A stretch of 20,118 bases of DNA, from positions 1 to 20,118 of the forward strand of contig JAITON010000089.1 in the NCBI GenBank assembly GCA_031289935.1, written 5' to 3'. This stretch comes from Treponema sp. (lineage in GTDB: Bacteria > Spirochaetota > Spirochaetia > Treponematales > Breznakiellaceae). This document shows, in pieces, positions 6,348 to 14,200 of the stretch. The number at the start of each line of letters is the position of its first letter. The first letter of the stretch is position 1. The notes below the pieces were generated by a model. It worked only from the letters and a program-made list of their open reading frames with translations, did no database searches and was not told where the DNA came from. The position numbers and the translations under genes are program-made.

Positions 6348-7737
6348 GGTGCCTATACTGATGGACTTTGCTGGCATCGCTTCCGTTGCCGGGGGCCGGC
6401 TTGTGCGGGAGGGTCGCAGTCGGGGCTTTAGCTCGGTATGCATCGACTCTCGGAAGGCTAAGCTTGGGGCCCTTTTTGTGGCCATTAAAGGAGCTTTCCA
6501 GGACGGCCATTGTTATGCCAGGGCGGCCCTGGAAGCTGGGGCGACGGGACTCCTCGCGTCACGGGCGGCCTTGGAGGATAGCAGCCTGGGACTCGTTGCT
6601 TTGGCAGAAACATCCGGGGTGGCCTTGGTTGCTGTGGAGGATACTATCAAGGCCCTCCAGGATGGAGCCCGCGCCTATCTTGGGAGGTTTCCAACCCTGA
6701 TCCGCGTGGGTATTACCGGGTCCAGTGGAAAGACCACCACTAAGGAGATCGCTGCCGGCATGATCGTCAAGGAAAAACGGGTGGTGATGAACCCCGGGAA
6801 CCTCAATTCCGAGACGGGACTCCCTTTGGCTGTCTTTAACGTGCGGTCAGAGCATGAGGTGGGGATTTTTGAGCTGGGCATGGACCATAAGGGGGAGATT
6901 GCCGCTCTGGCGAGGATACTTAAACCGCATATCGCTCTTATAACTAACATTGGGACTGCCCATATCGGTATGATCGGCAGCCAGAGGGCTATAGTTGAGG
7001 AGAAAAGGGCGATTTTTGGGGAATTTACTGGCACTGAAATGGCCCTGATTCCTGCGGACTCTCCTTGGCGGGAGGTTCTGGCGGGGGGAGTCTGGGGAAG
7101 GGCGCTGTTTTACGGTTCCGCAAACCTTGAGGAATTTGGGAAAGTGAAAAGCCTGGGCATTGAAGGATCCGAAGTTACTTGGGAGGGGGTTCGGATCCGT
7201 TTTGGCTTGCCGGGCCGACACAATCTGCGAGATGCACTGGCGGCATCGGCCATTGCACGGGCGGTGCCGGTATCGGACGAGGCCATTCGGCAGGGACTTG
7301 CCTCGGTACAACCTCTCTTTGGTCGTAGCGAAATTGTCCGAGGCTTGGTAACGGTGATCCGGGACTGCTACAACAGCAACCCCGACTCGGCTAAGGCGGC
7401 CCTGGACTTCTGCGACAGCCTGGACTGGCCAGGGCGGAAGCTCTACGTGATTGGCTCCATGCTGGAGCTGGGGCCCGAATCGGCGGCGGCCCACCGGGAA
7501 CTGGGACAAAGGATCGCTGCCTCCCAGGCTGACCAGGTCTTCTTTTTCGGGGCCGAGACCCTGGCCGCTACCGAGTCCTTGGCCGGGGGAAAGATTCCCT
7601 TCTATTATACTGATAATATGGATGAGCTTTATCGGGCCGTATCGGAGCGGCTGTCGGGCGGGGACCTGATCCTGCTCAAGGGTTCCCGGGGCTGCGCCTT
7701 GGAACGGCTTGACGGGTTGTTTGGGGGGCTACACTAA
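6340..7737 (+). CDS. murF: UDP-MurNAc-tripeptide:D-Ala-D-Ala ligase MurF
   Basis: MurF adds D-alanyl-D-alanine to the UDP-MurNAc-tripeptide using ATP, the last cytoplasmic step before lipid linkage. The 465 residues show the MurF N-terminal domain (SVCIDSRKAKLGALFVAIKG, DGHCYARAALEAGA), the P-loop GITGSSGKTT (about 124-133), NPGNLNSETGLPLAVF, ELGMDHKGEIA, ITNIGTAHIG, and the C-terminal domain signatures PGRHNLRDALAA and RDCYNSNPDSA. I chose ATG 6340 because AAGGGGG (6325-6331) ends 8 nt before it; the in-frame GTG at 6331 lies within that SD. It overlaps ftsL by 8 nt. murE, its usual neighbour, is missing here. Confidence 0.95.
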   Translation: MARVPILMDFAGIASVAGGRLVREGRSRGFSSVCIDSRKAKLGALFVAIKGAFQDGHCYARAALEAGATGLLASRAALEDSSLGLVALAETSGVALVAVEDTIKALQDGARAYLGRFPTLIRVGITGSSGKTTTKEIAAGMIVKEKRVVMNPGNLNSETGLPLAVFNVRSEHEVGIFELGMDHKGEIAALARILKPHIALITNIGTAHIGMIGSQRAIVEEKRAIFGEFTGTEMALIPADSPWREVLAGGVWGRALFYGSANLEEFGKVKSLGIEGSEVTWEGVRIRFGLPGRHNLRDALAASAIARAVPVSDEAIRQGLASVQPLFGRSEIVRGLVTVIRDCYNSNPDSAKAALDFCDSLDWPGRKLYVIGSMLELGPESAAAHRELGQRIAASQADQVFFFGAETLAATESLAGGKIPFYYTDNMDELYRAVSERLSGGDLILLKGSRGCALERLDGLFGGLH

Positions 7738-8816
7738 TGTTTTTAGAATGGATTTATCCTCTGGTAAAGTACTTTACACCCCTCAATGTGTTTCAGTATT
7801 TGACCTTTCGTGGGGCATATGCGGCTCTGACCGCTCTGCTCATCTGCTATCTCTTTGGTCCCAAGATTATTGAGGGCCTCCATCGGCTCAAGGTGGAGCA
7901 GTTTGTTCGGAACGACGGCCCAGAAACCCACCTGAAAAAGAGAGGCACCCCCACTATGGGTGGCTTCTTCTTCATCATTTCCATGACAGTGGCGGTACTG
8001 CTCTGGCAGGACCTCTCCAATATTAAGGTTTGGCTGGTTCTGGGAGTCTTCTTGGCCTTTGGTTTTTTAGGTTTTCTAGACGATTACCTCAAGGTGAGCC
8101 GAAAGAATTCTGATGGGCTTCCGGCCTGGGGCAAGCTTGCCGGGCAGTTTGTTATCGCCATTGTGGTGACCCTCCTGCTTTATTTTTCCGGAGAAGAGGG
8201 TATCACTGCTTTGTATATCCCCTTCTTCAAGAACCCGGTCATCGATCTGGGGGTCTGGTGGATCCCTTTTGCGGTGATCCTGGTGGTGGGGGAGTCCAAC
8301 GCAGTGAATTTTTCCGATGGCCTGGACGGGCTGGCCACGGGGCTCTTACTCTTGGTCTTTATCGCCTTGGCGATCCTCTGCTACCTCTCCGGCCGAATCG
8401 ACTATTCGGCTTATCTGGGCATCCCCTACATTGTGGGGGCCGGAGAGCTGACGGTCTTCTGCTTGGCCGCAGTGGGGGCCTGTGTAGGCTTCCTCTGGTT
8501 TAATGCCCATCCCGCAGAAGTCATCATGGGCGATTTGGGGAGCCTTGCCATGGGCGGGGTGGTGGCGGTGATCTCCCTTATCATCAAAAAGGAAATTCTG
8601 GGCCTGGTGATCGGCGGAGTCTTTTTACTAGAGATCGCCTCGGTAGTACTCCAGGTACTGTTTTTTAAGTTGCGGAAGAAGCGGATCTTTAAGATGACCC
8701 CAATTCATCATCATTTTGAGCTTTTGGGCTGGGCAGAAACCAAGGTGGTGATTCGTTTCTGGATTTTGGGCGGACTCTTTGCGATTATCGCCCTTTCAAC
8801 GCTGAAGATACAATAA
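7737..8816 (+). CDS. mraY: Phospho-N-acetylmuramoyl-pentapeptide-transferase MraY
   Basis: MraY transfers phospho-MurNAc-pentapeptide to undecaprenyl phosphate in the inner membrane, making lipid I. The 359 residues are the family's usual length and have about ten hydrophobic segments. Diagnostic motifs are KKRGTPTMGG (67-76), LDDYLKV with Asp115-Asp116, NFSDGLDGLA, MGDLGSLAMGG and the PIHHHFELLGW loop near the C-terminus. The start overlaps the murF stop by one base (TAATG), so translation is coupled. In many bacteria murD follows; here ftsW follows after 14 nt. Confidence 0.97.
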   Translation: MFLEWIYPLVKYFTPLNVFQYLTFRGAYAALTALLICYLFGPKIIEGLHRLKVEQFVRNDGPETHLKKRGTPTMGGFFFIISMTVAVLLWQDLSNIKVWLVLGVFLAFGFLGFLDDYLKVSRKNSDGLPAWGKLAGQFVIAIVVTLLLYFSGEEGITALYIPFFKNPVIDLGVWWIPFAVILVVGESNAVNFSDGLDGLATGLLLLVFIALAILCYLSGRIDYSAYLGIPYIVGAGELTVFCLAAVGACVGFLWFNAHPAEVIMGDLGSLAMGGVVAVISLIIKKEILGLVIGGVFLLEIASVVLQVLFFKLRKKRIFKMTPIHHHFELLGWAETKVVIRFWILGGLFAIIALSTLKIQ

Positions 8817-8830
8817 GGGGACGAGAGTAC

Positions 8831-9985
8831 ATGAGTCAAGCAAGACAGTTTATGATAGAACGGGCAGTCCATAGGGCTTCTCCGGACCATATCCTCATTC
8901 TCTGTACCTTCCTGCTGACCGGACTGGGCCTGGTGACCCTCTACTCGGCCTCCTACGCCACCTCAGTTCGCTATTTTGGCGGGGACGGATTCTACTTTGT
9001 GGTCCGCCAGTCGATCCTGGGGGTCGTTGGTGTGGGGCTCTTTTTTGTGGCTGTCTATATTCCTCTGGGTTTGCTGAGAAGACTCGTTCCTTTCCTGGCT
9101 TTGGGTACTGCCCTGCTCTGCCTCCTGACTTTTGTCCCCGGCATCGGGGTTACCAAGAACGGTGCTTCCCGATGGATCGGGATTCTGGGTTCCACCTATC
9201 AGCCTTCGGAGCTGGTTAAGCTGGCCCTGCCTCTTTACCTAGCCCATATCTTTGATAAAAAGAAAGATCGATTGGATGCCTTTACATCCGCAGTGCTTCC
9301 GCCTACTATGATGACCGGGCTCTTCTTCCTTCTGATATATATGGAGAACAATTTTTCCACCGCCTTCTTTATTGCGGTTAATGCCCTGGTGATTTTCTTC
9401 TTGGCGGGGATACAGATACGTTACTTTATCGCGGCCCTAGTGATTTTAGTCCCCGTGTCAGCCCTACTGGTGTTGACTAAAGCTCACCGCCTGGCCCGGC
9501 TGACGAGTTTTCTCGATCCCAACTGGGAACCCTTAGGCGCGGGCTACCAAGTGAGGGCCTCGGTACTCACAGTGGCCTCCGGGGGATTTTGGGGCAAGGG
9601 TATCGGCCAGGGAACCCGGAAGCTTGCCAGTGTGCCGGAGATTCAGTCAGACTTTATCTTTGCCGCCTATGCCGAGGAACTGGGTTTTTTGGGGGTCCTG
9701 TTCTTTTACGCGGTTTTTGCCGTATTTGCGGTCCGGGGATACCGGGCGGCCCTACGTTCCCCCGATATGTTCGGGCGGCTCTTGGCTTCGGGTATGGTAA
9801 CGGTGATCATCAGCCAGGCCCTGGTAAATATCGCGGTGACCGCCGGGGCCCTGCCCGCCACGGGGATTCCTTTGCCCTTCTTTTCCGCCGGTGGTTCCGC
9901 CCTAGTAACGATCCTGGTGACCGCAGGTCTAGTGGTCAACATATCCCGGCAGGCAAGTAAATCGGAGGTTCCCCATGTCAACTGA
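8831..9985 (+). CDS. ftsW: SEDS peptidoglycan glycosyltransferase FtsW
   Basis: FtsW polymerises lipid II at the septum together with a class B PBP. The 384 residues have about ten membrane segments. Family motifs: LYSAS, NGASRWIGILG and YQPSELVKLALPLYLA (109-138), SFLDPNWEPLGAGYQV, ASGGFWGKGIGQG, QSDFIFAAYAEELG with the likely catalytic Asp274, and GIPLPFFSAGGSA near the end. The TM5-loop motif, usually P-D-x-G-T, reads MENNFSTAF (about 171-179), so the Asp and Gly positions are changed. FtsW rather than RodA is inferred from the division-cluster context. No partner PBP gene is seen in the window. SD GGGGACGAG precedes the ATG. Confidence 0.93.
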   Translation: MSQARQFMIERAVHRASPDHILILCTFLLTGLGLVTLYSASYATSVRYFGGDGFYFVVRQSILGVVGVGLFFVAVYIPLGLLRRLVPFLALGTALLCLLTFVPGIGVTKNGASRWIGILGSTYQPSELVKLALPLYLAHIFDKKKDRLDAFTSAVLPPTMMTGLFFLLIYMENNFSTAFFIAVNALVIFFLAGIQIRYFIAALVILVPVSALLVLTKAHRLARLTSFLDPNWEPLGAGYQVRASVLTVASGGFWGKGIGQGTRKLASVPEIQSDFIFAAYAEELGFLGVLFFYAVFAVFAVRGYRAALRSPDMFGRLLASGMVTVIISQALVNIAVTAGALPATGIPLPFFSAGGSALVTILVTAGLVVNISRQASKSEVPHVN

Positions 9986-10778
9986 GTACGTGGTCCCCGC
10001 CAAGATCGGGATTGAACGCTGGCTCAAACGGCTTAGTATGGTGATCGCCGGGATTCTGGGAGCGGAGCTCATTTGGCTTGTGGGGATCAGTCCCTTTATG
10101 CCTCTTTCGGAGATCGAGGTGAACGGTATTTCTGAACTGGACCGGGCTCAGATTCTCTCCCAGGTGGGGATCAGTTCTCGTTCATCCTATATAACGGTGG
10201 ATGTCCAGGCGGTACAACGCTCCCTGGAATCTCTCTATCAGGTGGAGTCCGCCCTGGTGATTAAGCGTTACCCCGGGACCCTGCGGATAGTCCTGACAGG
10301 CCGGAAGCCAGCGGCCCAAACCCTGCTCAACCTTGATAGCAGAGTAAGGCCGGTTGTCTTTGACCGGCAAGGGACGATCATCAGAATTGGGGAAAAGGGA
10401 ATGGATATTGACGCAGGTGCCGACATCCCGATTATATCGGGACTGGTCTTTGACCAAGTCTATCTTGGCATGAGGCTTCCGGTCCTCTTCGACCCACTCT
10501 TGGCTCGGCTCGAGTGGGTTAACGCTGCCTCGCCGGAACTCCTGGCGGCGGTCTCGGAGATACGTATTAACCGGAAGGAGTATGACGGTTTTGACTTGAT
10601 TCTGTACCCGGTGTACCAAGAGGTGAAATTCAGGGTAGAATCCGGCCTGGATGAGGATGTGCTGAAATATATGGTTCTTATAATGGATGTGTTTAACCGG
10701 ACCGGTGTGCAGGTGGATGAGGTAGATCTCCGCTCTGGTGCTGCATCATATATAGAAAAGGAGGTCTCCTCTGACTAA
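9975..10778 (+). CDS. ftsQ: Cell division protein FtsQ/DivIB
   Basis: FtsQ/DivIB is a bitopic membrane protein linking early and late divisome parts. The 267 residues have a cytoplasmic N-terminus (1-19), one membrane helix (about 20-38), and a periplasmic POTRA domain starting at SEIEVNGISELDRAQI (about 45-60) and extending through VIKRYPGTLRIVLTGRKPAA. A beta domain with VVFDRQGTIIRIG and a weakly conserved tail follow. GGAGG (9963-9967) lies inside the 3' end of ftsW, and the two genes overlap by 11 nt. The 3' end contains the ftsA ribosome-binding site. Confidence 0.9.
   Translation: MSTEYVVPAKIGIERWLKRLSMVIAGILGAELIWLVGISPFMPLSEIEVNGISELDRAQILSQVGISSRSSYITVDVQAVQRSLESLYQVESALVIKRYPGTLRIVLTGRKPAAQTLLNLDSRVRPVVFDRQGTIIRIGEKGMDIDAGADIPIISGLVFDQVYLGMRLPVLFDPLLARLEWVNAASPELLAAVSEIRINRKEYDGFDLILYPVYQEVKFRVESGLDEDVLKYMVLIMDVFNRTGVQVDEVDLRSGAASYIEKEVSSD
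10757..10771 (+). promoter_or_regulatory. ftsA ribosome-binding site, pointing to a CTG start
   Basis: AAAGGAGG (10757-10764) is the strongest Shine-Dalgarno in the cluster. It lies 6 nt before CTG 10771 and 24 nt before the first conventional in-frame start, GTG 10789. AGGA and TCCT around it (10759-10762 and 10767-10770) can form a 4-bp hairpin with loop GGTC that would partly hide the SD. The hairpin is short and may not matter while ftsQ is being translated. Confidence 0.55.
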
Positions 10779-12024
10779 CAGTGGTTTAGTGGTCGGCCTG
10801 GACATAGGCACCACAGAGGTACGCGCCGTCATTGGCGAGCGCAACGAGAACGGAATCCTCGAAATTACCGGGGTAGGGTATGTTGATTCTACAGGTATGA
10901 AGAAGGGGGTGGTGGTCAATATCGAGGCCACCCTCAAGTCTGTTGCGGCAGCGGTGGAGGCTGCGGAAATGATGAGCGGCCAGGAGGTCCATTCCTGCTG
11001 GACCGGTATCGGGGGGAGCCACATTGAGGGACTCAATTCCCGAGGTGTGGTAGCCATCACGGGCAAGGGGCGGGAAACCCGGGAAATCGGGTCTGAAGAT
11101 CTGGCCCGTGTCATTGAGGCCGCTCGGGCGGTGGTGATTCCCCTGGACCGGCAGGTCCTGGAGGTGATTCCCCAGGCCTATATCGTGGACGATCAGAAGG
11201 GGATTCGGGATCCCCTGGACATGCTGGGAGTACGGCTTGAGGCGGAGGTGCACATTATCACCTGCTCGGTGACTATTGCCCAGAACCTGATCAAATGTGT
11301 GAACCGGGCGGGCTTCCGGGTGAATGATCTGGTGCTCCAGTCCCTGGCAGCGGGCCGGGCGGTCTTGACCGAGGAGGAAAAGGAATTGGGGGTCGCCGTT
11401 ATCGATCTGGGAGGAGGTACCACGGATGTGCTGGTCTATTTTCAGGGAGCGCCATATTCCACCAGCACCATTCCTGTGGGGGGAAACCAGGTAACTAGTG
11501 ATATCTCCATAGTCAAGAGTATCTCCTTTGACGCCGCAGAGGGGGTCAAGAAGAGTGCTGGCTGCTGCTGGGAGGATCTTTTGGAAGGAAACGAGTCGGT
11601 GATCGTCTCGGGAATGGGTGGGAGGCCACCGGTCTCTATTCCTCGTTCACAAATTATGCAGATTGTCAGACCTCGGATGGAAGAGATATTCGGTATAGTC
11701 AAGGATCGGCTAGATAAACTTTCCCTGACCCGGCCTCTGGGCGGGGGGATCGTGCTCACCGGTGGGGGCGCCCAGCTTTTGGGGGCCCCGGAGCTGGCTT
11801 CCCACCTGTTCAGGCTACCGGTTCGTATCGGCATACCTCTGCCCATGGGCGGCCTCGTAGAGGAATATCGTAAGCCTGAATATGCTACGGCTGTGGGGCT
11901 GGTGCTGGAAGGGGACGAACGGGAGCGGAGGGCTTTCGGCGGAGCCTCCAGGGCAGTTGCAGAAGTGGAGGATCCGTCTGTGTTTAAACGTATCGTTAAC
12001 TGGATTAGGAAGGAGACCTTTTAA
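10771..12024 (+). CDS. ftsA: Cell division protein FtsA
   Basis: FtsA is an actin-fold ATPase that tethers FtsZ to the membrane. Phosphate-1 motif VVGLDIGTTEVRAVIGE is at the N-terminus, phosphate-2 is VIDLGGGTTDVLVYF, and the adenosine motif is GGIVLTGGGAQLLG. The last residues (VFKRIVNWIRKETF) form the amphipathic membrane-targeting helix. From CTG 10771 the protein is 417 residues and begins (M)TNSGLVVGLDIGT, giving a complete first beta strand. GTG 10789 would start inside that strand and lacks an SD. CTG is favoured on SD spacing and on the fold; it is a rare start codon, so this remains an inference. It overlaps ftsQ by 8 nt. Confidence 0.9.
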   Translation: MTNSGLVVGLDIGTTEVRAVIGERNENGILEITGVGYVDSTGMKKGVVVNIEATLKSVAAAVEAAEMMSGQEVHSCWTGIGGSHIEGLNSRGVVAITGKGRETREIGSEDLARVIEAARAVVIPLDRQVLEVIPQAYIVDDQKGIRDPLDMLGVRLEAEVHIITCSVTIAQNLIKCVNRAGFRVNDLVLQSLAAGRAVLTEEEKELGVAVIDLGGGTTDVLVYFQGAPYSTSTIPVGGNQVTSDISIVKSISFDAAEGVKKSAGCCWEDLLEGNESVIVSGMGGRPPVSIPRSQIMQIVRPRMEEIFGIVKDRLDKLSLTRPLGGGIVLTGGGAQLLGAPELASHLFRLPVRIGIPLPMGGLVEEYRKPEYATAVGLVLEGDERERRAFGGASRAVAEVEDPSVFKRIVNWIRKETF

Positions 12025-12101
12025 GCGAATTAATTAACGGCGCAACGCAGTGTTACTGTAAAAGCGGGATTCCGTTATTTATAAAATATTGGGGGGGATT
12101 T
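12025..12101 (+). promoter_or_regulatory. ftsA-ftsZ gap: possible weak promoter and poly-G RBS
   Basis: This is the longest gap in the gene train (77 nt). TTACTG (12053-12058) and an A/T-rich stretch TATTTATAAAAT (12076-12087) could form a weak promoter with 17-bp spacing to TATTTA. CAGT/ACTG (12048-12051 and 12055-12058) is a small inverted repeat overlapping the putative -35. A run of seven G (12091-12097) followed by ATTT forms the ftsZ ribosome-binding site. A separate ftsZ promoter is plausible but weakly supported. Confidence 0.35.
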
Positions 12102-13283
12102 ATGAACATCGAAATTCTTGAAGGGCAGGGCTCAAGTCCGAGCCTCACGGTTATCAAGGTGATTGGCGCAGGTGGCGGTGGATCCAATGCAGTTAACCGG
12201 ATGATTGAAAGCGGCGTCCAGGGGGTGAGCTTTATCGCGGCCAATACGGACGTGCAGGCCCTGAACCAGTGCAAGGCATCGCTCAAGCTGCCTATCGGCT
12301 CAAAGCTGACCAAGGGACTGGGGGCCGGGGGCAAACCCGATGTGGGTGAGCAGGCGGCCATGGAGGATCGGGAAATGATCGCCAACGCCTTAAAGGGGGC
12401 GGATATGGTATTTATCACCGCGGGCATGGGTGGGGGGACAGGCACCGGTTCAGCGCCGGTTATCGCTCAAGTTGCTCGGGAATGTGGTGCCCTGACCGTG
12501 GGCGTGGTGACCAAGCCTTTTGCGGTAGAAGGCATGAAGAAGATGCGTCTGGCCGAGGAAGGTATCGCCAAGATGCGGGAGGCTGTGGACACCCTTATCG
12601 TCATTCCCAACGAGAATCTTTTCAAGATTGTCAACCGGAAAACCTCAATTAAAGAGGCCTTTATCATGGCCGACGACATACTCCGCCAGGGGGTCCAAGG
12701 TATTTCCGACCTGATCACCGGTACAGGCCTCATCAACATCGACTTTGCTGATGTGGAAACTACCATGCGGGATCAGGGAGATGCCCACATGGGCATCGGT
12801 TTTGGAATCGGAGATGGCCGGGCGGAGCTGGCCGCTGCCAATGCCATGGAAAACCCTCTACTGGAGGAATGCAACGTTGAAGGGGCCAAGCATATCCTAG
12901 TCAACGTGGTCGGCAGCGACATTACCTTGACGGAATTTCAGGAAGTGATGGATTACATCACTCGGAATGCCGACCCTGAGGCCATGGTCATTGTCGGTAA
13001 TACCGATGACCCGTCCCTGGGGGATAAGCTCCAGGTAACGATGATCGCCACGGGATTCCTCTCGGAAAACATCAGGATGCAGCAAATTCCGGAGGTGGAA
13101 ACCACTAAGAAAAGCAAGGACGATTTTATCGACATACAGCAATGGGATCGGTTTACCAGCCCTTCCCGAAGTGGGTTTAATCAGCGGAGCGGTTTCCGGG
13201 AAGACGATCTGGACATTCCCACTTTTATCCGGGAACGGAAGTTCAGTGTTGAAGGCGGTAAGGAAGCGAAAATTGGCGGCTGA
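12102..13283 (+). CDS. ftsZ: Cell division GTPase FtsZ
   Basis: FtsZ is the tubulin-like GTPase that forms the Z ring. In the 393 residues I see GAGGGGSNAVNRM (22-34), the tubulin signature GGGTGTG (110-116), PNENLFKIV, and the T7 loop NIDFADV with Asp214 and Asp217. The conserved C-terminal peptide is DIPTFIR (371-377), which would bind FtsA. The linker between core and peptide is short (about 50 residues). After the peptide comes a basic/Gly tail (ERKFSVEGGKEAKIGG), whose coding region contains the start of the downstream xer gene. The ATG is preceded by a G7 run rather than a normal AGGAGG. Confidence 0.98.
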   Translation: MNIEILEGQGSSPSLTVIKVIGAGGGGSNAVNRMIESGVQGVSFIAANTDVQALNQCKASLKLPIGSKLTKGLGAGGKPDVGEQAAMEDREMIANALKGADMVFITAGMGGGTGTGSAPVIAQVARECGALTVGVVTKPFAVEGMKKMRLAEEGIAKMREAVDTLIVIPNENLFKIVNRKTSIKEAFIMADDILRQGVQGISDLITGTGLINIDFADVETTMRDQGDAHMGIGFGIGDGRAELAAANAMENPLLEECNVEGAKHILVNVVGSDITLTEFQEVMDYITRNADPEAMVIVGNTDDPSLGDKLQVTMIATGFLSENIRMQQIPEVETTKKSKDDFIDIQQWDRFTSPSRSGFNQRSGFREDDLDIPTFIRERKFSVEGGKEAKIGG

Positions 13284-14199
13284 ACAGATTTCCCTGAAGA
13301 ACTATCGATCCCATCTCATCGCGGTGGAGCGACGGGCATCCCTGACGGCAGAGACTTACTGCTTCGAAATCGGTCGCTTCCTGGAATGGGCGGCATCGGA
13401 GCATGTTGTGGCGGCGGAGGCGGATTCGCCTTGCCTGGTACGCTACCTCGACTTCCGCCACCAAGGGAACGGCATTGATTCCCGGTCGGTGGCCAAGGCG
13501 ATATCGGCCCTCAGGTCCTTCTACAACTTCGTGATGAATGAGGGTATCCGTCGGGATAATCCCGCCGCCATCTTGGAGTCTCCCCGGCATAGCGTACGAT
13601 TGCCCTCAGTCTATCCTCGGGAACTGGTGGACGAGATGCTCAATGCCGTGGATACTACGATGCCCATGGGGATTCGGGATCGGGCGATCTTTGAGTTGAT
13701 CTACTCCTCGGGGCTCCGGGTCTCCGAAGCGGTAGCCCTGAACCTGGAAGACCTCTTCTTTTCCGAAGGGATTGCCCGGGTGCAGGGTAAGGGCAGCAAG
13801 GAACGGCTGGTGCTCTTCGGCACCGAAGCTGAGGTCTGGCTCAAGCGCTACCTGGAGGAGGTCCGGCCAATACTGACGGGCGCCCGACGGAGCCCGGCCC
13901 TCTTTATCGGGAGGACGGGAAAACGGCTTTCCCGAAAGGGGATCTGGAAGAACTATGCGGAGATTACGGGTCAGGTGGGTATGAGCTCCCGGCTCCACAG
14001 CCTGCGCCACAGTTTTGCCACCGAGATGCTGGCCGGGGGTGCGGACCTCCGGTCAGTACAGGAACTGCTGGGCCATGCGGATCTATCCACCACCCAGATA
14101 TATACTCATGTGGATAATTCTATGCTCCGGGAAAATCATCGGCGCTATCTTCCCAAGTTGAAGCGTTACCAGAATCAGCCGAGTTTGCCGGGAGAATAA
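13273..14199 (+). CDS. Tyrosine recombinase, XerC/XerD type
   Basis: This Xer-type recombinase resolves chromosome dimers by strand exchange at dif. I chose TTG 13273: AAGGA (13260-13264) is 8 nt upstream, and the 308-residue product begins at the expected SAM-like core-binding domain (ISLKNYRSHLIAVERRASLT). GTG 13246 and TTG 13249 are in-frame alternatives; the open frame back to 13171 lies within ftsZ. The catalytic set is complete: Arg149 (SGLRVSE), Lys173 (GKGSKERL), His242 and Arg245 (LHSLRHSFAT), His268 (LLGHADLS) and Tyr277 (TQIYTHV). It overlaps ftsZ by 11 nt, so it is probably coupled to it. A second recombinase lies downstream of topA; by synteny that one is XerC-like, which would make this one the XerD partner. 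Confidence 0.9.
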   Translation: MAAEQISLKNYRSHLIAVERRASLTAETYCFEIGRFLEWAASEHVVAAEADSPCLVRYLDFRHQGNGIDSRSVAKAISALRSFYNFVMNEGIRRDNPAAILESPRHSVRLPSVYPRELVDEMLNAVDTTMPMGIRDRAIFELIYSSGLRVSEAVALNLEDLFFSEGIARVQGKGSKERLVLFGTEAEVWLKRYLEEVRPILTGARRSPALFIGRTGKRLSRKGIWKNYAEITGQVGMSSRLHSLRHSFATEMLAGGADLRSVQELLGHADLSTTQIYTHVDNSMLRENHRRYLPKLKRYQNQPSLPGE

Positions 14200-14200
14200 T

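Noticed and set aside
13171..13272. Longer N-terminus for the first Xer recombinase
   Set aside because: This stretch lies inside ftsZ, has no SD, and adds residues unlike any Xer N-terminus.
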